This document shows, in pieces, positions 25,335 to 34,314 of a DNA stretch of 64,000 nucleotides. The stretch lies in NCBI RefSeq assembly GCF_900113695.1, contig NZ_FOQH01000009.1:201120-265119 (forward strand), read 5' to 3'. Source of the DNA: Albimonas pacifica (GTDB lineage Bacteria > Pseudomonadota > Alphaproteobacteria > Rhodobacterales > Rhodobacteraceae). Both the position numbers and the translations under genes were made by a program. The notes beneath the pieces were generated by a model. The model ran no database searches, had not been told where the DNA came from, and saw only the letters and a program-made list of their open reading frames with translations. Position 1 is the first letter of the stretch, and every line of letters begins with the position of its first letter.

Positions 25335-25857
25335 TGAAAGCCTCCGGGTCGTGCTGGGCGATGACGAAGGGGCGCCCGACGATCAGGCAGATCAGTTTCC
25401 AGGCGGAGGCGAGCACCATCAGCCCGCAGCCCAGCGGAACCGCGAAATAGCTGGGCCAGATCGGGATCGTCACGATCCCCTGCTGCAGGGCCGCGCCGGA
25501 CTCGAACTTGTCGACCGCCTCGCCCCAGCCGCGCACGGTCAGCAGCCCGAAGGCCACCACCGCGATCAGGCTCGCCAGCCCCGCCAGCGAGGGCTGCATC
25601 CCCTTGGGCAGCAGGTCCGAGACCACCTCGACCGAGATGTTCGCGTCCCGCGCCTCGGAGACCGCCAGCGATCCGAAGGCCAGGATCACCATGTAGTAGT
25701 TCGACACGACGGTGATGGTGCCTTCCACCGGCATGTTGAACAGGAACCGCCCCAGCACATCGCACACGATGTGCACCATCATCAGCACGACGCAGGCGAG
25801 GCCCGTCAGCCCCGCCAGCGATACAAGCTTCGTCAGGATCCATTCGATCCGCTTCAT
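25327..25857 (-). CDS. dctQ: TRAP transporter small permease (DctQ)
   Basis: A protein of 176 residues with four predicted membrane segments and the DctQ-type pattern GRFLFNMPVEGTITVVSNYYMVILAF, in which the acidic residue and aromatic run are typical. It is encoded between the solute-binding genes and dctM, overlapping the latter by 8 bp. One DctQM pair serves three upstream DctP paralogues. Confidence 0.92.
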   Translation of the reverse strand: MKRIEWILTKLVSLAGLTGLACVVLMMVHIVCDVLGRFLFNMPVEGTITVVSNYYMVILAFGSLAVSEARDANISVEVVSDLLPKGMQPSLAGLASLIAVVAFGLLTVRGWGEAVDKFESGAALQQGIVTIPIWPSYFAVPLGCGLMVLASAWKLICLIVGRPFVIAQHDPEAFNE

Positions 25858-25889
25858 CGGCTACCCCGCCGTCCTAGGTTGAAATGAAA

Positions 25890-25928
25890 GGGGCCGCCCG
25901 CCGGTCCGCTCCCCCGGCGCGCGGCCCC
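25890..25928 (-). terminator. Hairpin between dctP paralogue 1 and dctQ
   Basis: GGGGCCGC (25890-25897) pairs with GCGGCCCC (25921-25928), with further inner pairs. On the minus strand it is followed by CTTTCATTTC. A partial terminator or mRNA-stabilising hairpin would give more binding protein than permease. Confidence 0.5.
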
Positions 25929-25934
25929 GCGTGC

Positions 25935-27095
25935 TCACTGGCCGTAGGTGGCCACGTCGATCTTCGAGTGCAGGTTGTCCCAGTAGATCCGACGAAGCTG
26001 CGCCTCGGTCTCCACGCCCGCGGTCAGCCCGGACCACTTGGCCATCAGCTCGCGCAGCTTGGCGAGCTTGGCCTCGGCGTCCTTCAGCCCGAAGCGTTCG
26101 GCATAGGTCGCGCCCAGCGCCTCGGCGTCGGCCTGGATCCAGGCCTTGGTCTTCTCGACCAGCTCGGCGGAGGGCTCGTGGATCGCGACGCCCTTCTCCC
26201 GGGCCATGGCCATGTTCGCGTTCCCGACCTCGTAGTAGCTGTAGACGCCCTGGGCCGAGAGCGCGGCGGAGGCCTTGAGCAGGGCCACCTTGTTGGCCTC
26301 GCTCATCTCCCCCCAGCGCTCGCGGTTCATTTGGGCGACGCCCGAGACGAACGAGCCGCCGGGCACGCCCGGGGTCATGTCGGTGACCACGTCGATGAAG
26401 CCGAAGTTGGTCAGCTCGGGGGCCGAGGCCGCCACGCAGTCGACCACGCCCTGGCTCAGGCCCTCGAAGGTCTCGTTGATCGACATCGAGACGGCGGTCG
26501 CCCCCATCGCGGTCGCCCAGCGCGCCCAGAAGGCCCCGCCGGCGCGCACGCGCAGGCCCTGCAGATCCTCGACCGAGGAGACGGGCCGGGTGCACTGGAG
26601 GAAATAGGACTGCGAGCCGGAGCCGGTCAGGTAGACATGGTTCTGCGCCTCCAGCTCGGCCTGGCAGTCGGGGCAGTCGAAGAAGATGTATTCCATCAGC
26701 GCGCCGTTGTAGGCCATCACGTTGCGCGCCGGGTCCCCGTCCTCGAGCTCGGCCAGCGAGGCGAGCTCGGTGGCGTAGTTCATCTCCGGGAACTCGGTGA
26801 TGAAATAGGGGGTCAGGACCGTGGTCAGGTCCGCCACGCCGTCGCGCACGCCCGAGGTGGACTCGAGGAAGTTCAGCAGCGACAGCGGATAGACCTTCAC
26901 CTGCAGGTCGCCGCCGGATTCCTCGGCGGCCACGTCCGCGAAATGCTGGGTGGACGCCTCGGCCGACGAGCCCGGCGGCCAGCCGATGGCGAAACGAAGG
27001 TTCTCCGCCGCGAGCGCCGGCGTCGCCGCCAGCGCCGAGACGGATGCGGAAATCGCGAAGGCCGCGGCGCCCGCGGCCGGCTTCAAATGAAACAT
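25935..27095 (-). CDS. dctP: TRAP transporter solute-binding protein, paralogue 1
   Basis: A 386-residue periplasmic receptor with a signal peptide (ALAATPALA, about residue 28). It keeps the DctP core: LRFAIGWPPGS, KVYPLSLLNFLESTSGVRDG, GLRVRAGGAFWARWATAMG and SMSINETFEGLSQGVVDC. It has an unusual CPDC at 141-144, repeated in the two paralogues, plus Cys in LQCTRP and VVDC. It lies nearest dctQM and is the most likely primary receptor of that pair. Confidence 0.93.
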   Translation of the reverse strand: MFHLKPAAGAAAFAISASVSALAATPALAAENLRFAIGWPPGSSAEASTQHFADVAAEESGGDLQVKVYPLSLLNFLESTSGVRDGVADLTTVLTPYFITEFPEMNYATELASLAELEDGDPARNVMAYNGALMEYIFFDCPDCQAELEAQNHVYLTGSGSQSYFLQCTRPVSSVEDLQGLRVRAGGAFWARWATAMGATAVSMSINETFEGLSQGVVDCVAASAPELTNFGFIDVVTDMTPGVPGGSFVSGVAQMNRERWGEMSEANKVALLKASAALSAQGVYSYYEVGNANMAMAREKGVAIHEPSAELVEKTKAWIQADAEALGATYAERFGLKDAEAKLAKLRELMAKWSGLTAGVETEAQLRRIYWDNLHSKIDVATYGQ

Positions 27096-27168
27096 CGCTG
27101 GTACTCCCTGGTATGGCGTCCGCCTGCGCGGATTCTGTCTTGGCCGGGTCAGGCGGTCTTTCGCTGGA

Positions 27169-27196
27169 GGCCGGGCGACGCGCGCGCCGCCCGGCC
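27169..27196 (-). other. Hairpin after dctP paralogue 2
   Basis: A 9-bp stem GGCCGGGCG (27169-27177) with CGCCCGGCC (27188-27196), just downstream of the paralogue-2 stop on the minus strand. There is no T-run after it, so mRNA stabilisation is as likely as termination. Confidence 0.45.
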
Positions 27197-27206
27197 CCTG
27201 ACGGCG

Positions 27207-28361
27207 TCACATGCCGTAGGTCTTCACGTCGAGCTTGGAGTAGACGTTCTCCCACAGCACCTGCGCGAGCGCGTCGCGGTCGTCGATGCCCTCCATGCGC
27301 GGCATCCACTCGTCGACCAGCTTGCGCAGGTTCTCGAGCTTGCCCTTGGCGTTCTCGATGCCGAAGCGCTCCTCGTAGGAGGCGGCCAGCGCGTCGAGAT
27401 CGGCGGCGATCCATTCCCGGCTGCGGGCCAGCAGGTCGTCGTCGGCCTGGTGGATCGCGATGCCCCGGGCGGGGGCCTTCTCCTCGACGTTCTCCCGGCC
27501 GTCATGGAAATAGGCCATGATGCCGTCGCCCGAGATCGCGGCGGCGGCGTGCAGGACGTGGCCGCGCTGCTCCTCCGACAGCGACGTCCAGGTGTCGAGG
27601 TTGATGTCGGCGATGGCGAAGGCGAAGGACGAGCCCGGAACGCCCACGGTGACGTCCGAGATCACGTCGATGAAGCCGAACTGGGTCATGTCGCCGGGGT
27701 TCGAGGCGGTGCAGTCCAGGATGCCCTGGTTGAGCCCCTCGAAGGTCTCGTTGATCGACAGCGACACCGGCGAGGCGCCCATGCCCGTCAGCCAGCGCGA
27801 CCACCACGCGCCGCCGGCGCGCACGCGCAGGCCCTGGAGGTCCTCGTAGCTGGACACCGGCTTCATGCACTGCAGCACGTAGGACGAGGTCCCCAGGCCC
27901 GCCAGGAACACCTGGTTCTGGGCCTTGGCCTCGGCCTGGCACTCGGGGCAGTGCATGGCGACGTATTCGATCATCGCGCCCAGGTAGGCGAGCGTCGCCT
28001 GCTGGCGGTCGCCCTCCAGCAGCTCGGACATCGAGGCGGCCTCGGCGATGAGGTTCGTCTCGGGGTATTCCGACAGGAAGTAGGGCCACAGCACGGTGGC
28101 GATGTCGGCGATGCCGTCGCGGATGCCGTTGTTGGACTCGAGCAGGTTGAGCAGCGACAGCGGATAGACCTTCACGGTCGTCTCGCCGTTCGAATACTCC
28201 TCGAGCTTGTCCTTGAAGTGGTTGGCCGCCTTGTCGCCCAGCGAGTTGGGCGGCGAGCCGACGGCGAAGCGCAGCTCGACGGCGGCGGAGGGCGCGGCGG
28301 CCCCCAGCAGGACGGAGAGCGCGAAGGCCCCCAGCGCGGAGGCCTTGATGGCCTTTTTCAT
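27207..28361 (-). CDS. dctP: TRAP transporter solute-binding protein, paralogue 2
   Basis: A 384-residue periplasmic receptor closely related to its two neighbours. It has a signal peptide (LLGAAAPSAAVEL), ELRFAVGSPPNSLGDKAAN, KVYPLSLLNLLESNNGIRDG, GLRVRAGGAWWSRWLTGMG and SLSINETFEGLNQGILDC. The CPEC motif is at 138-141. It is separated from paralogue 1 by 111 bp and from paralogue 3 by 69 bp. Divergence around the ligand pocket suggests a different but related solute. Confidence 0.93.
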   Translation of the reverse strand: MKKAIKASALGAFALSVLLGAAAPSAAVELRFAVGSPPNSLGDKAANHFKDKLEEYSNGETTVKVYPLSLLNLLESNNGIRDGIADIATVLWPYFLSEYPETNLIAEAASMSELLEGDRQQATLAYLGAMIEYVAMHCPECQAEAKAQNQVFLAGLGTSSYVLQCMKPVSSYEDLQGLRVRAGGAWWSRWLTGMGASPVSLSINETFEGLNQGILDCTASNPGDMTQFGFIDVISDVTVGVPGSSFAFAIADINLDTWTSLSEEQRGHVLHAAAAISGDGIMAYFHDGRENVEEKAPARGIAIHQADDDLLARSREWIAADLDALAASYEERFGIENAKGKLENLRKLVDEWMPRMEGIDDRDALAQVLWENVYSKLDVKTYGM

Positions 28362-28382
28362 GGTCGTTCCTCCCGTGGTGGA

Positions 28383-28417
28383 GCGCCCCGCCCGCTTCTT
28401 GGCGTCGGGCGGGGCGC
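28383..28417 (-). terminator. Strong hairpin after dctP paralogue 3
   Basis: An 11-bp perfect stem GCGCCCCGCCC (28383-28393) with 28407-28417 and a 13-base loop, 14 bp after the paralogue-3 stop on the minus strand. No T-run follows. Confidence 0.5.
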
Positions 28418-28430
28418 GGGGTTCATCGGC

Positions 28431-29591
28431 TCACTGGCCGTAGGAGGCCAGGTCCAGCTTGGACTGGATCTCGGCGAAGTAGAGGTCGGCCAGGGCCTCC
28501 TTGTCGGAGATGTCCTTGGTCAGGCCGTCCCACTTCTCGATCAGCTCCTTCATCTTGGCGACCTTGGCCTCGCCGTCGGTCAGGCCGAACTTCTCGGTGT
28601 AGTTGGCCACCGCGGTCGAGGCGTCGGCCTCGGTGTGGGCGCGGCTTTTGGCCATCAGCTCGGGGCCGGCCTGCTTGACCGGGATGCCGCGCTTCTCGGC
28701 CTCGGCGATGCCGTTCTGCGACTCCTGGATGTAGACGTAGGTGATCGTCGCGGCGAGCGCGGCGCCGGCCTTCAGAAGGGCGGTCTTCTCGCTCTCGGAC
28801 GCGTCGAGCCAGACGTCCTTGTTGATCACCGCGGTGGCCGAGGGGAACTGCGAGCCCGGCGCGCCGGTGGTCACCCACTTGGCGACGTCGATGAAGCCGA
28901 AGTTGAAGAGCTCGGGGTTCGACGAGGCCGAGCAGTCGAGCACGCCCTGGTTGAGGCCCTCGAAGGTCTCGTTGATCGACATCGACACCGGGGTCGCGCC
29001 CATCGCCGAGGCCCAGCGCGCCCACCAGGCGCCGCCGGCGCGGATCCGCGCGCCCTGAAGCTGCTCGAGGGTGTTGACCTCCTTGTTGCAGATCAGGTGG
29101 TAGCGGGTCGAGGAGCCGCCGCCCAGGAACACGGAGTTGTTCTTGGAGAACTCGCCCATGCACTCGGGGCAGTTGAGCATCGCCCATTCCATGTAGGCGC
29201 CGGCGTAGACGATGCCCACGCGGTCGCCGTCCTCGACCACCAGGTCGGTCAGCGCGGCGAGCTCGGTGCCGAAGTTGGACACCGGGAAGTCGGACAGGAA
29301 GTAGGGCAGCAGGATCGTGGTCAGGTCCGCGATGCCGTCGCGCACGCCGGTCGTCGACTCGAGGAAGTTGAGCAGCGACAGCGGGTAGACCTTCGCGGTC
29401 AGCTCGCCGCCGGTCTCGGCCGCCAGCGTCTCGCCGAAGACGGCGAAGGAATTCGAGGTGTTGGTGTTCGGCGGCCAGCCGATGGCGAAGCGCAGCTCCT
29501 CGGCCGAGGCCGTGGTGGGCAGCGCGGTCGAGGCCAGAGCCGTGGCCGCGGCGCCGGCGAGGCCGGCGAACTGAGTGGTGCGTCGGGTCAT
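28431..29591 (-). CDS. dctP: TRAP transporter solute-binding protein, paralogue 3
   Basis: A 386-residue periplasmic receptor. It has a signal peptide (ASTALPTTASAEEL), LRFAIGWPPNTNTSNSF, KVYPLSLLNFLESTTGVRDG, GARIRAGGAWWARWASAMG and SMSINETFEGLNQGVLDCSAS. CPEC is at 141-144. It is the first of three tandem dctP genes, 169 bp after the acyl-CoA dehydrogenase gene, with a GC-rich hairpin at 29669-29704 in between. Confidence 0.93.
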   Translation of the reverse strand: MTRRTTQFAGLAGAAATALASTALPTTASAEELRFAIGWPPNTNTSNSFAVFGETLAAETGGELTAKVYPLSLLNFLESTTGVRDGIADLTTILLPYFLSDFPVSNFGTELAALTDLVVEDGDRVGIVYAGAYMEWAMLNCPECMGEFSKNNSVFLGGGSSTRYHLICNKEVNTLEQLQGARIRAGGAWWARWASAMGATPVSMSINETFEGLNQGVLDCSASSNPELFNFGFIDVAKWVTTGAPGSQFPSATAVINKDVWLDASESEKTALLKAGAALAATITYVYIQESQNGIAEAEKRGIPVKQAGPELMAKSRAHTEADASTAVANYTEKFGLTDGEAKVAKMKELIEKWDGLTKDISDKEALADLYFAEIQSKLDLASYGQ

Positions 29592-29668
29592 GAAAATCCT
29601 CCCTGTCGACGTCGTTCCGGACGGCGCCGCCGCCCGGTCTCCCCAGACCCCGTCGGGGGTCCCCCTGC

Positions 29669-29704
29669 CCCCGGCCGGGGCGCGCTCCTGCGCGCCGGCC
29701 GGGG
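29669..29704 (-). other. Long GC-rich hairpin between acyl-CoA dehydrogenase and dctP genes
   Basis: CCCCGGCCGG (29669-29678) pairs with CCGGCCGGGG (29695-29704); inside, CGCG (29681-29684) pairs with CGCG (29691-29694). No T-run on the minus strand. Confidence 0.5.
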
Positions 29705-29760
29705 ACGGATTCCTGACCTCCGCCGCCGCTCTCCCTGCGGAGCAGGGCCGGCGGAGGCGC

Positions 29761-31104
29761 TCACTCGGCCGCGTGGGCCCGGGTCTCGATGTAGGCCGCC
29801 TGGCTGCGGGGCGTCGGCGCGGGGATCTTGCCCTTGCGCGGCCCGATGTAGCCGAAGAGGTAGGCGGCCACCTTGCGCATCTGGATCTCTTCCGAGCCCT
29901 CGGTGATCCGGTAGCGGCGGTGGTGGCGATAGATGTGCTCGAACGGCTTGTGGCGGCTGTAGCCGATGCCGCCGTGGACCTGCATGGCGCGGTCGGCGGC
30001 CTCGCAGCACAGCCGGTTCGCGTAGTAGTTGCACATGGAAACCTTGTCCGACATGGTCTTCTCGACCTCCGGATGGGGCATCTGGTCCATTTCCCACGCC
30101 GTCTTGCGGATCAGCTGGCGCAGCATCTCGGCCTGGGTGGCGAGCTCCACCAGCGGGAACTGGATCCCCTGGTTGCGCGCCAGCTCCTGCCCGAAGGGCT
30201 TGCGGTGGCGGGCGTAGCGCACCGACTCCTCGATGCAGTAGACCGCCGCGCCCAGCGAGCTCGCCGCCTGGCGGATCCGGTTCTCGTGCACGAAGGCCTG
30301 GGCGAGGGCGAGGCCGTTCTCGGGCGGGCCGAACATCGCCTCCTCGGGCACCCACAGGTCGTTGATCGACAGGCGCGGGTGGTCGGTGGGCATGTTGAAG
30401 GTCCACAGGAACTCTTCGTTGCGGATGCCCTCGAGCGAGGTGTCGACCAGGAACGCCGTCAGCCCCTTGGCGTCGCCCGGGTTCCCCTCGCGCCGGGTGA
30501 ACAGGATCACGTGGGTCGCCTCGTGCATCCCGGTGATCCACTGCTTCTCGCCGTCGATCCGGTAGCCCTTCTTGCCGTTGCGCTCCTCGGGGACGGCGCG
30601 GGTCTCCATGTGGGTGGCGTCCGAGCCGTGGCCCGCCTCGGTCAGGCCGAAGGCCAGCCGATAGGTGCCGTCGAGCACGCCGTTGATGAACTTCTCCTTC
30701 TGCTCCGGCGTGCCGAAGTCGCGGAGCATGATGATCGTGGGGAAGTTGCCGACCACCGAATGCTCGGTCTGCAGGTCGTTGAACAGCCCCAGGCCCTTGG
30801 AGGCCAGGTGCTCGCGGATCACCGCCATCGCGAGGTTCGAGCCCTCGTCCCCGCCGAACTCCTTGGGCAGGCAGAAGCGGTAGAAGCCGGCCTCGTCGGC
30901 CAGCTTCTTGGCCTTGCGCATCAGCGCTTCCCACTCGGGGCGCGGCAGGCCGCCGTTGTCGAAGTCGGTGCGCGCCCACTCGCGGCGGTGGTCGAAGAAC
31001 CGCTCGTTGTCGTCCTGGGCCTGCAGCGGCTTGATCTTCTCGTCGATGAACGCGTCGAGGCGCGCGATATAGTCCTGCAGCTCCTGGGGTACCGAGAAAT
31101 CCAT
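29761..31104 (-). CDS. Acyl-CoA dehydrogenase, ACAD10/11-like
   Basis: A 447-residue flavoenzyme. It has LAFGLTEAGHGSDATHMETRA and GEKQWITGMHEATH in the FAD/substrate region, ARHRKPFGQELARNQGIQ, and MQVHGGIGYSRHKPFEHIYR followed by YRITEGSEEIQ, where the acid in the EGSEE stretch is the probable catalytic base. The start at 31104 follows GGAGGAGACGTC; the longer frame adds an unrelated Pro/Arg-rich leader. It is co-transcribed with DUF6285 and a phosphotransferase-like kinase, the usual company of ACAD10/11-type dehydrogenases, some of which handle 4-hydroxyacyl-CoA through a phosphorylated intermediate. Confidence 0.9.
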   Translation of the reverse strand: MDFSVPQELQDYIARLDAFIDEKIKPLQAQDDNERFFDHRREWARTDFDNGGLPRPEWEALMRKAKKLADEAGFYRFCLPKEFGGDEGSNLAMAVIREHLASKGLGLFNDLQTEHSVVGNFPTIIMLRDFGTPEQKEKFINGVLDGTYRLAFGLTEAGHGSDATHMETRAVPEERNGKKGYRIDGEKQWITGMHEATHVILFTRREGNPGDAKGLTAFLVDTSLEGIRNEEFLWTFNMPTDHPRLSINDLWVPEEAMFGPPENGLALAQAFVHENRIRQAASSLGAAVYCIEESVRYARHRKPFGQELARNQGIQFPLVELATQAEMLRQLIRKTAWEMDQMPHPEVEKTMSDKVSMCNYYANRLCCEAADRAMQVHGGIGYSRHKPFEHIYRHHRRYRITEGSEEIQMRKVAAYLFGYIGPRKGKIPAPTPRSQAAYIETRAHAAE

Positions 31105-31121
31105 GACGTCTCCTCCGGGGG

Positions 31122-31496
31122 TCAGCCTTCCGCCGCGCGGGCGCGGCGGTAGGGGGCGAACCGGGGCTGGTCTACCGCCAGCTTGTCCATCGTGGTTCGC
31201 CACAGATGGTCCGCGAGTCCGGGGGTGGTCAGATCCATCTCCCCCTCGCGCACCTTGGCGGCCAGGTCGGCCGTAAGTTCGTCCAGGTCGCCGTCGCGGC
31301 CCAGCAGGGCCGCGAGGCGCTCGCGCTCGGCCTCGCGCTCGGCGGCGGCCATGATCTGGCGGCGCACCATCTCCACCGCGTTGGCGGCGACGCGGGCGTC
31401 GAAGCTTTCGCGGGGCGGCAGGTTCGGCGCGGCCTCCTCCTTGAGGAAGCGCGCGACGGCGCCGAGCAGGTCCTCGGCGGCGGGATACTCGCGCAT
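31122..31496 (-). CDS. DUF6285 family protein
   Basis: A 124-residue protein starting MREYPAAEDLLGAVARFLKEEAAP, with FDARVAANAVEMVRRQI and an ending LAVDQPRFAPYRRA. This layout is that of DUF6285, a small helical family found almost only between an APH-like kinase and an acyl-CoA dehydrogenase in proteobacteria. The start overlaps the kinase stop (ATGA at 31496), so the two are translationally coupled. Role unknown; a helper or subunit of the kinase-dehydrogenase pair is a reasonable guess. Confidence 0.85.
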   Translation of the reverse strand: MREYPAAEDLLGAVARFLKEEAAPNLPPRESFDARVAANAVEMVRRQIMAAAEREAERERLAALLGRDGDLDELTADLAAKVREGEMDLTTPGLADHLWRTTMDKLAVDQPRFAPYRRARAAEG

Positions 31497-32527
31497 CAGA
31501 TCTCCCTCCCGGTCAGGTCGGCGAGCAGCAGCAGCTCGATCTCCGAGGCGCGGCGCGCGATCACGTGGCGCTCGACGGACGCGTCGGCGCCGGCGCGGAT
31601 CCAGCCGCCCATCCACTCGATGATCACGCCCCAGCGCAGGTTGCCCGCGACTTCCCACCAGCGGGCGGCGTGGCGGTCGACCCAGCCGCCGCCGGCGGCC
31701 TCGTAGGCCTCCCACAGCTCTTCGCGGGGCCCCATGCCGCCCACGGGCTGCTCGCCCCCGAAGCGCCAGGACCCGACGCAGAGCCAGGCGAGATCGGCGT
31801 GGGGGTCGCCGATATGGCAGCCCTCCCAGTCGAGCACGGCGTTCACGCCGGTCTCGTCCATCATCAGGTTGCCCAGCCGGAAATCCCCGTGGCAGAGGCG
31901 CAGCGGCGGCGTCTCGGGCATGTTCTGGGCGAGCCAGCGCAGCGCCAGCTCGAAGACCGGGCGGTCCTGGCCGAACTCGGCATGGTCGTCGACCATCTTC
32001 TTCAGCGTGCTCTCTGCCGTGCGCGTCTCGAGCTTGAGGTCCCCCGGCTCGATCGCGTGGATGGCCGCGAGGATGCGCCCGCACTGGGGGGCGAACTTCT
32101 CGCGCGCGGTCTCCAGCTCCGGAGCCTTGAGGATCTTGGGGCCGATGGTCTCGCCCTCGACCCGGGTCATGATGAAGCCCTCGCCCGCGCCCTCGTCGGG
32201 GGCCAGCACGTGCAGCACGCGCGGCTCGGGCACGCCGCGGGCGGCGGCGAGGCGGATCATCGCAGCCTCGGTCGCCAGCGGCAGGTCCTCCTTGCCGGGG
32301 CGGGCCTGGTCGGGGCGCCGGCGCAGGATCAGGTCGCGGGGCTGGGGGCCGGTCAGGCGGAAGGCCCAGGTCTCCTGGCTGGCGCCGCCCGAGAGCCGCA
32401 CCAGGTCCGCGACGCCGGTCGCGCCCGTGGCGAGGCGGGGGGCGAGGCGCGACAGCGCCTCCGCCAGCGTCCGCTCCGGCGAGGTCTCGGCCGGGGCGAC
32501 GCCGGTCGCGCCGGACGCGGCGCTCAC
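31496..32527 (-). CDS. Phosphotransferase (APH/ACAD10-11 kinase-like) family protein
   Basis: A 343-residue protein kinase-fold small-molecule kinase. It has the nucleotide-binding start VRLSGGASQETWAFRL, the Brenner motif LCHGDFRLGNLMMDE and the metal-binding AVLDWEGCHIGDPHADLAW. Relatives fused to ACAD10/11 phosphorylate hydroxyacyl-CoA. It is the first gene of the minus-strand operon that continues with DUF6285, the dehydrogenase and the TRAP genes. A candidate operator lies 130 bp upstream. Confidence 0.88.
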   Translation of the reverse strand: MSAASGATGVAPAETSPERTLAEALSRLAPRLATGATGVADLVRLSGGASQETWAFRLTGPQPRDLILRRRPDQARPGKEDLPLATEAAMIRLAAARGVPEPRVLHVLAPDEGAGEGFIMTRVEGETIGPKILKAPELETAREKFAPQCGRILAAIHAIEPGDLKLETRTAESTLKKMVDDHAEFGQDRPVFELALRWLAQNMPETPPLRLCHGDFRLGNLMMDETGVNAVLDWEGCHIGDPHADLAWLCVGSWRFGGEQPVGGMGPREELWEAYEAAGGGWVDRHAARWWEVAGNLRWGVIIEWMGGWIRAGADASVERHVIARRASEIELLLLADLTGREI

Positions 32528-32656
32528 CGCTGCCGGCGCGCGGCGGTCCGCGCGCGTCTGGTCGCCGAAACGGCCATGAAACTCCTCCCATTGTCCGGGG
32601 CTGGACGCCCCTGTTCGTGGTTGTTTTCGCCGCTCGTCAAGGAGCTGGCCGGCAAC

Positions 32657-32672
32657 TTAACTAACCAATTAA
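32657..32672. promoter_or_regulatory. Candidate operator between the divergent catabolic operons
   Basis: TTAACTAACCAATTAA, an imperfect 16-bp palindrome in an otherwise very GC-rich 314-bp divergent gap, of a type often bound by TetR-family regulators of acyl-CoA genes. No regulator gene is in the cluster. The remainder of 32528-32841 has no gene. Confidence 0.4.
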
Positions 32673-32841
32673 TCAGGCGCCGTAAACCCGGTTCGACGCC
32701 CCCGGCGCCGGCTTCGCGCAGCCCCCGCGGCGCGGTTCGCCGCAGGCGTCGCGGCCCGGGACGATTGACCTTCGGCGCGGGCGGCAGGACGGTGTGCCGG
32801 GCCCGCGCCGGACCGGGCCGAAAGAAGGGGACGAGCGGAAA

Positions 32842-34236
32842 ATGACGGAGCTTTGGCAGGCCTCGGCGACCACGATCGCGGCGCGGGTGAGGGCGCGCGA
32901 CACCTCGGCGCGCGAGGAGTGCGAGGCCGCGATCGCGCGGATGCAGGCGGTGAACCCCGCGATCAACGCGGTGGTCGACGAGACCGCCGAGCAGGCGCTC
33001 GCCGAGGCCGATTCCATCGACGCCGCGCTCGCGCGCGGCGAGCCGGCGGGCCCGCTGGCGGGCGTGCCCTCGACGGTGAAGATCAACATCGACTACGCCG
33101 GGCGGGCGACGACCAACGGGCTCAGGACCCAGGCCGACCTGATCGCGCCGCAGGACAGCCCGGTGGTGACCAACCTGCGCCGGGCGGGCGCGGTGGTGAT
33201 CGGGCGGACCAACACGCCCGCCTTCTCGCTGCGCTGGTTCTGCCGCAACTCGCTGCACGGGCAGACGCTGAACCCCCATGACGCCTCGATCACGCCGGGC
33301 GGCTCGTCGGGCGGGGCGGGGTCGGCGGTGGCGGCCGGGATCGGGGCGGTGGCCCATGGCACCGACATCGCCGGCTCGATCCGCTATCCGGCCTACGTGA
33401 ACGGCGTCCACGGCCTGCGCCCCACCACGGGCCGCGTGGCGGCGGCCAACCTCTCGGGCGCGGACCGGACCATGGGCGCGCAGCTCACCGCCGTCTCGGG
33501 CCCGCTCGCGCGCTCCATCGCCGATCTGCGCGTGTCGCTCGCGGCGATGGCGATGGGGGACCTGCGCGATCCCTGGCACATGCCGGTCCCGCTCGACGGG
33601 CCGCCGGTCGCGCGCAAGGCGGCGCTCGCCCCCGCGCCCGACGGGATGAAGGTCGCCCCCGAGGTGCAGGCGGCGGTGATCTCGGCCGCCGCGGCGCTCG
33701 CCGAGGCCGGCGTCGAGGTCGAGGAGGTCCCCCTGCCCCCGCTGCGCGAGACCGCGCGGCTGAACATCGAGCTGTGGATGGCCGATTTCGGCGTCGCCGG
33801 CGGCCCGAAGCTCGCGGCCGAGGGCGACCCGGATTCGATCTTCGTGGCCGAGCAGATGATGCGCATCGCCGGCCCGAACGCCGACGCGATGAAAGCCCTG
33901 CAGCGCCGGCTGGGCCTGCTGCGCGAGTGGCAGCTGTTCCTCGCCGAGTGGCCGATCGTGCTGCTGCCGGTCTCGGGCGAGGCGCCCTTCGCCAACAACT
34001 CCGACGTCGCGAGCGCGGCGGATTTCGACCGGATCTACGAGGCGCAGATGCTCCAAGTCGGCCTGCCCTCGCTGGGCCTGCCGGCGCTGACGGTCGCCAC
34101 CGGAACCCCGGGCAAGCCGATGGGCGTTCAGCTCCTCGGCCCGCGGTTCCGCGAGGACCTGCTGCTCGACGCCGGCGCGATCATCGAGGCCGCCCACCCC
34201 CCCATCCGCCCCGTCGACCCCTTCGTCGTCGGCTGA
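32842..34236 (+). CDS. Amidase signature family protein
   Basis: A 464-residue hydrolase with the complete Ser-cisSer-Lys triad: Lys80 in STVKINID, Ser155 in the GGSSGG stretch and nucleophile Ser179 in GTDIAGSIR. Substrate class is not fixed by these residues; amides, ureas and some esters are hydrolysed by the family. The ATG at 32842 follows GGGGACGAGCGG. It heads the plus-strand half of the catabolic region, divergent from the kinase operon, and may release an acid for the ligase encoded next. Confidence 0.9.
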   Translation: MTELWQASATTIAARVRARDTSAREECEAAIARMQAVNPAINAVVDETAEQALAEADSIDAALARGEPAGPLAGVPSTVKINIDYAGRATTNGLRTQADLIAPQDSPVVTNLRRAGAVVIGRTNTPAFSLRWFCRNSLHGQTLNPHDASITPGGSSGGAGSAVAAGIGAVAHGTDIAGSIRYPAYVNGVHGLRPTTGRVAAANLSGADRTMGAQLTAVSGPLARSIADLRVSLAAMAMGDLRDPWHMPVPLDGPPVARKAALAPAPDGMKVAPEVQAAVISAAAALAEAGVEVEEVPLPPLRETARLNIELWMADFGVAGGPKLAAEGDPDSIFVAEQMMRIAGPNADAMKALQRRLGLLREWQLFLAEWPIVLLPVSGEAPFANNSDVASAADFDRIYEAQMLQVGLPSLGLPALTVATGTPGKPMGVQLLGPRFREDLLLDAGAIIEAAHPPIRPVDPFVVG

Positions 34237-34275
34237 GCCCCCCCACCCGCCGGGCGCCCCGCGCGCCCGGCGGAC

Positions 34276-34314
34276 AAATCACATCGACTGATTTAATCTG
34301 TCCCAAATTGGGAC
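34276..34314. promoter_or_regulatory. Paired palindromes before the acyl-CoA ligase gene
   Basis: AAATCA and TGATTT flank a 7-bp centre (34276-34294), then follows a perfect 15-bp palindrome GTCCCAAATTGGGAC (34300-34314). These A+T-rich inverted repeats stand out in the GC-rich gap and look like regulator-binding sites. Confidence 0.45.
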
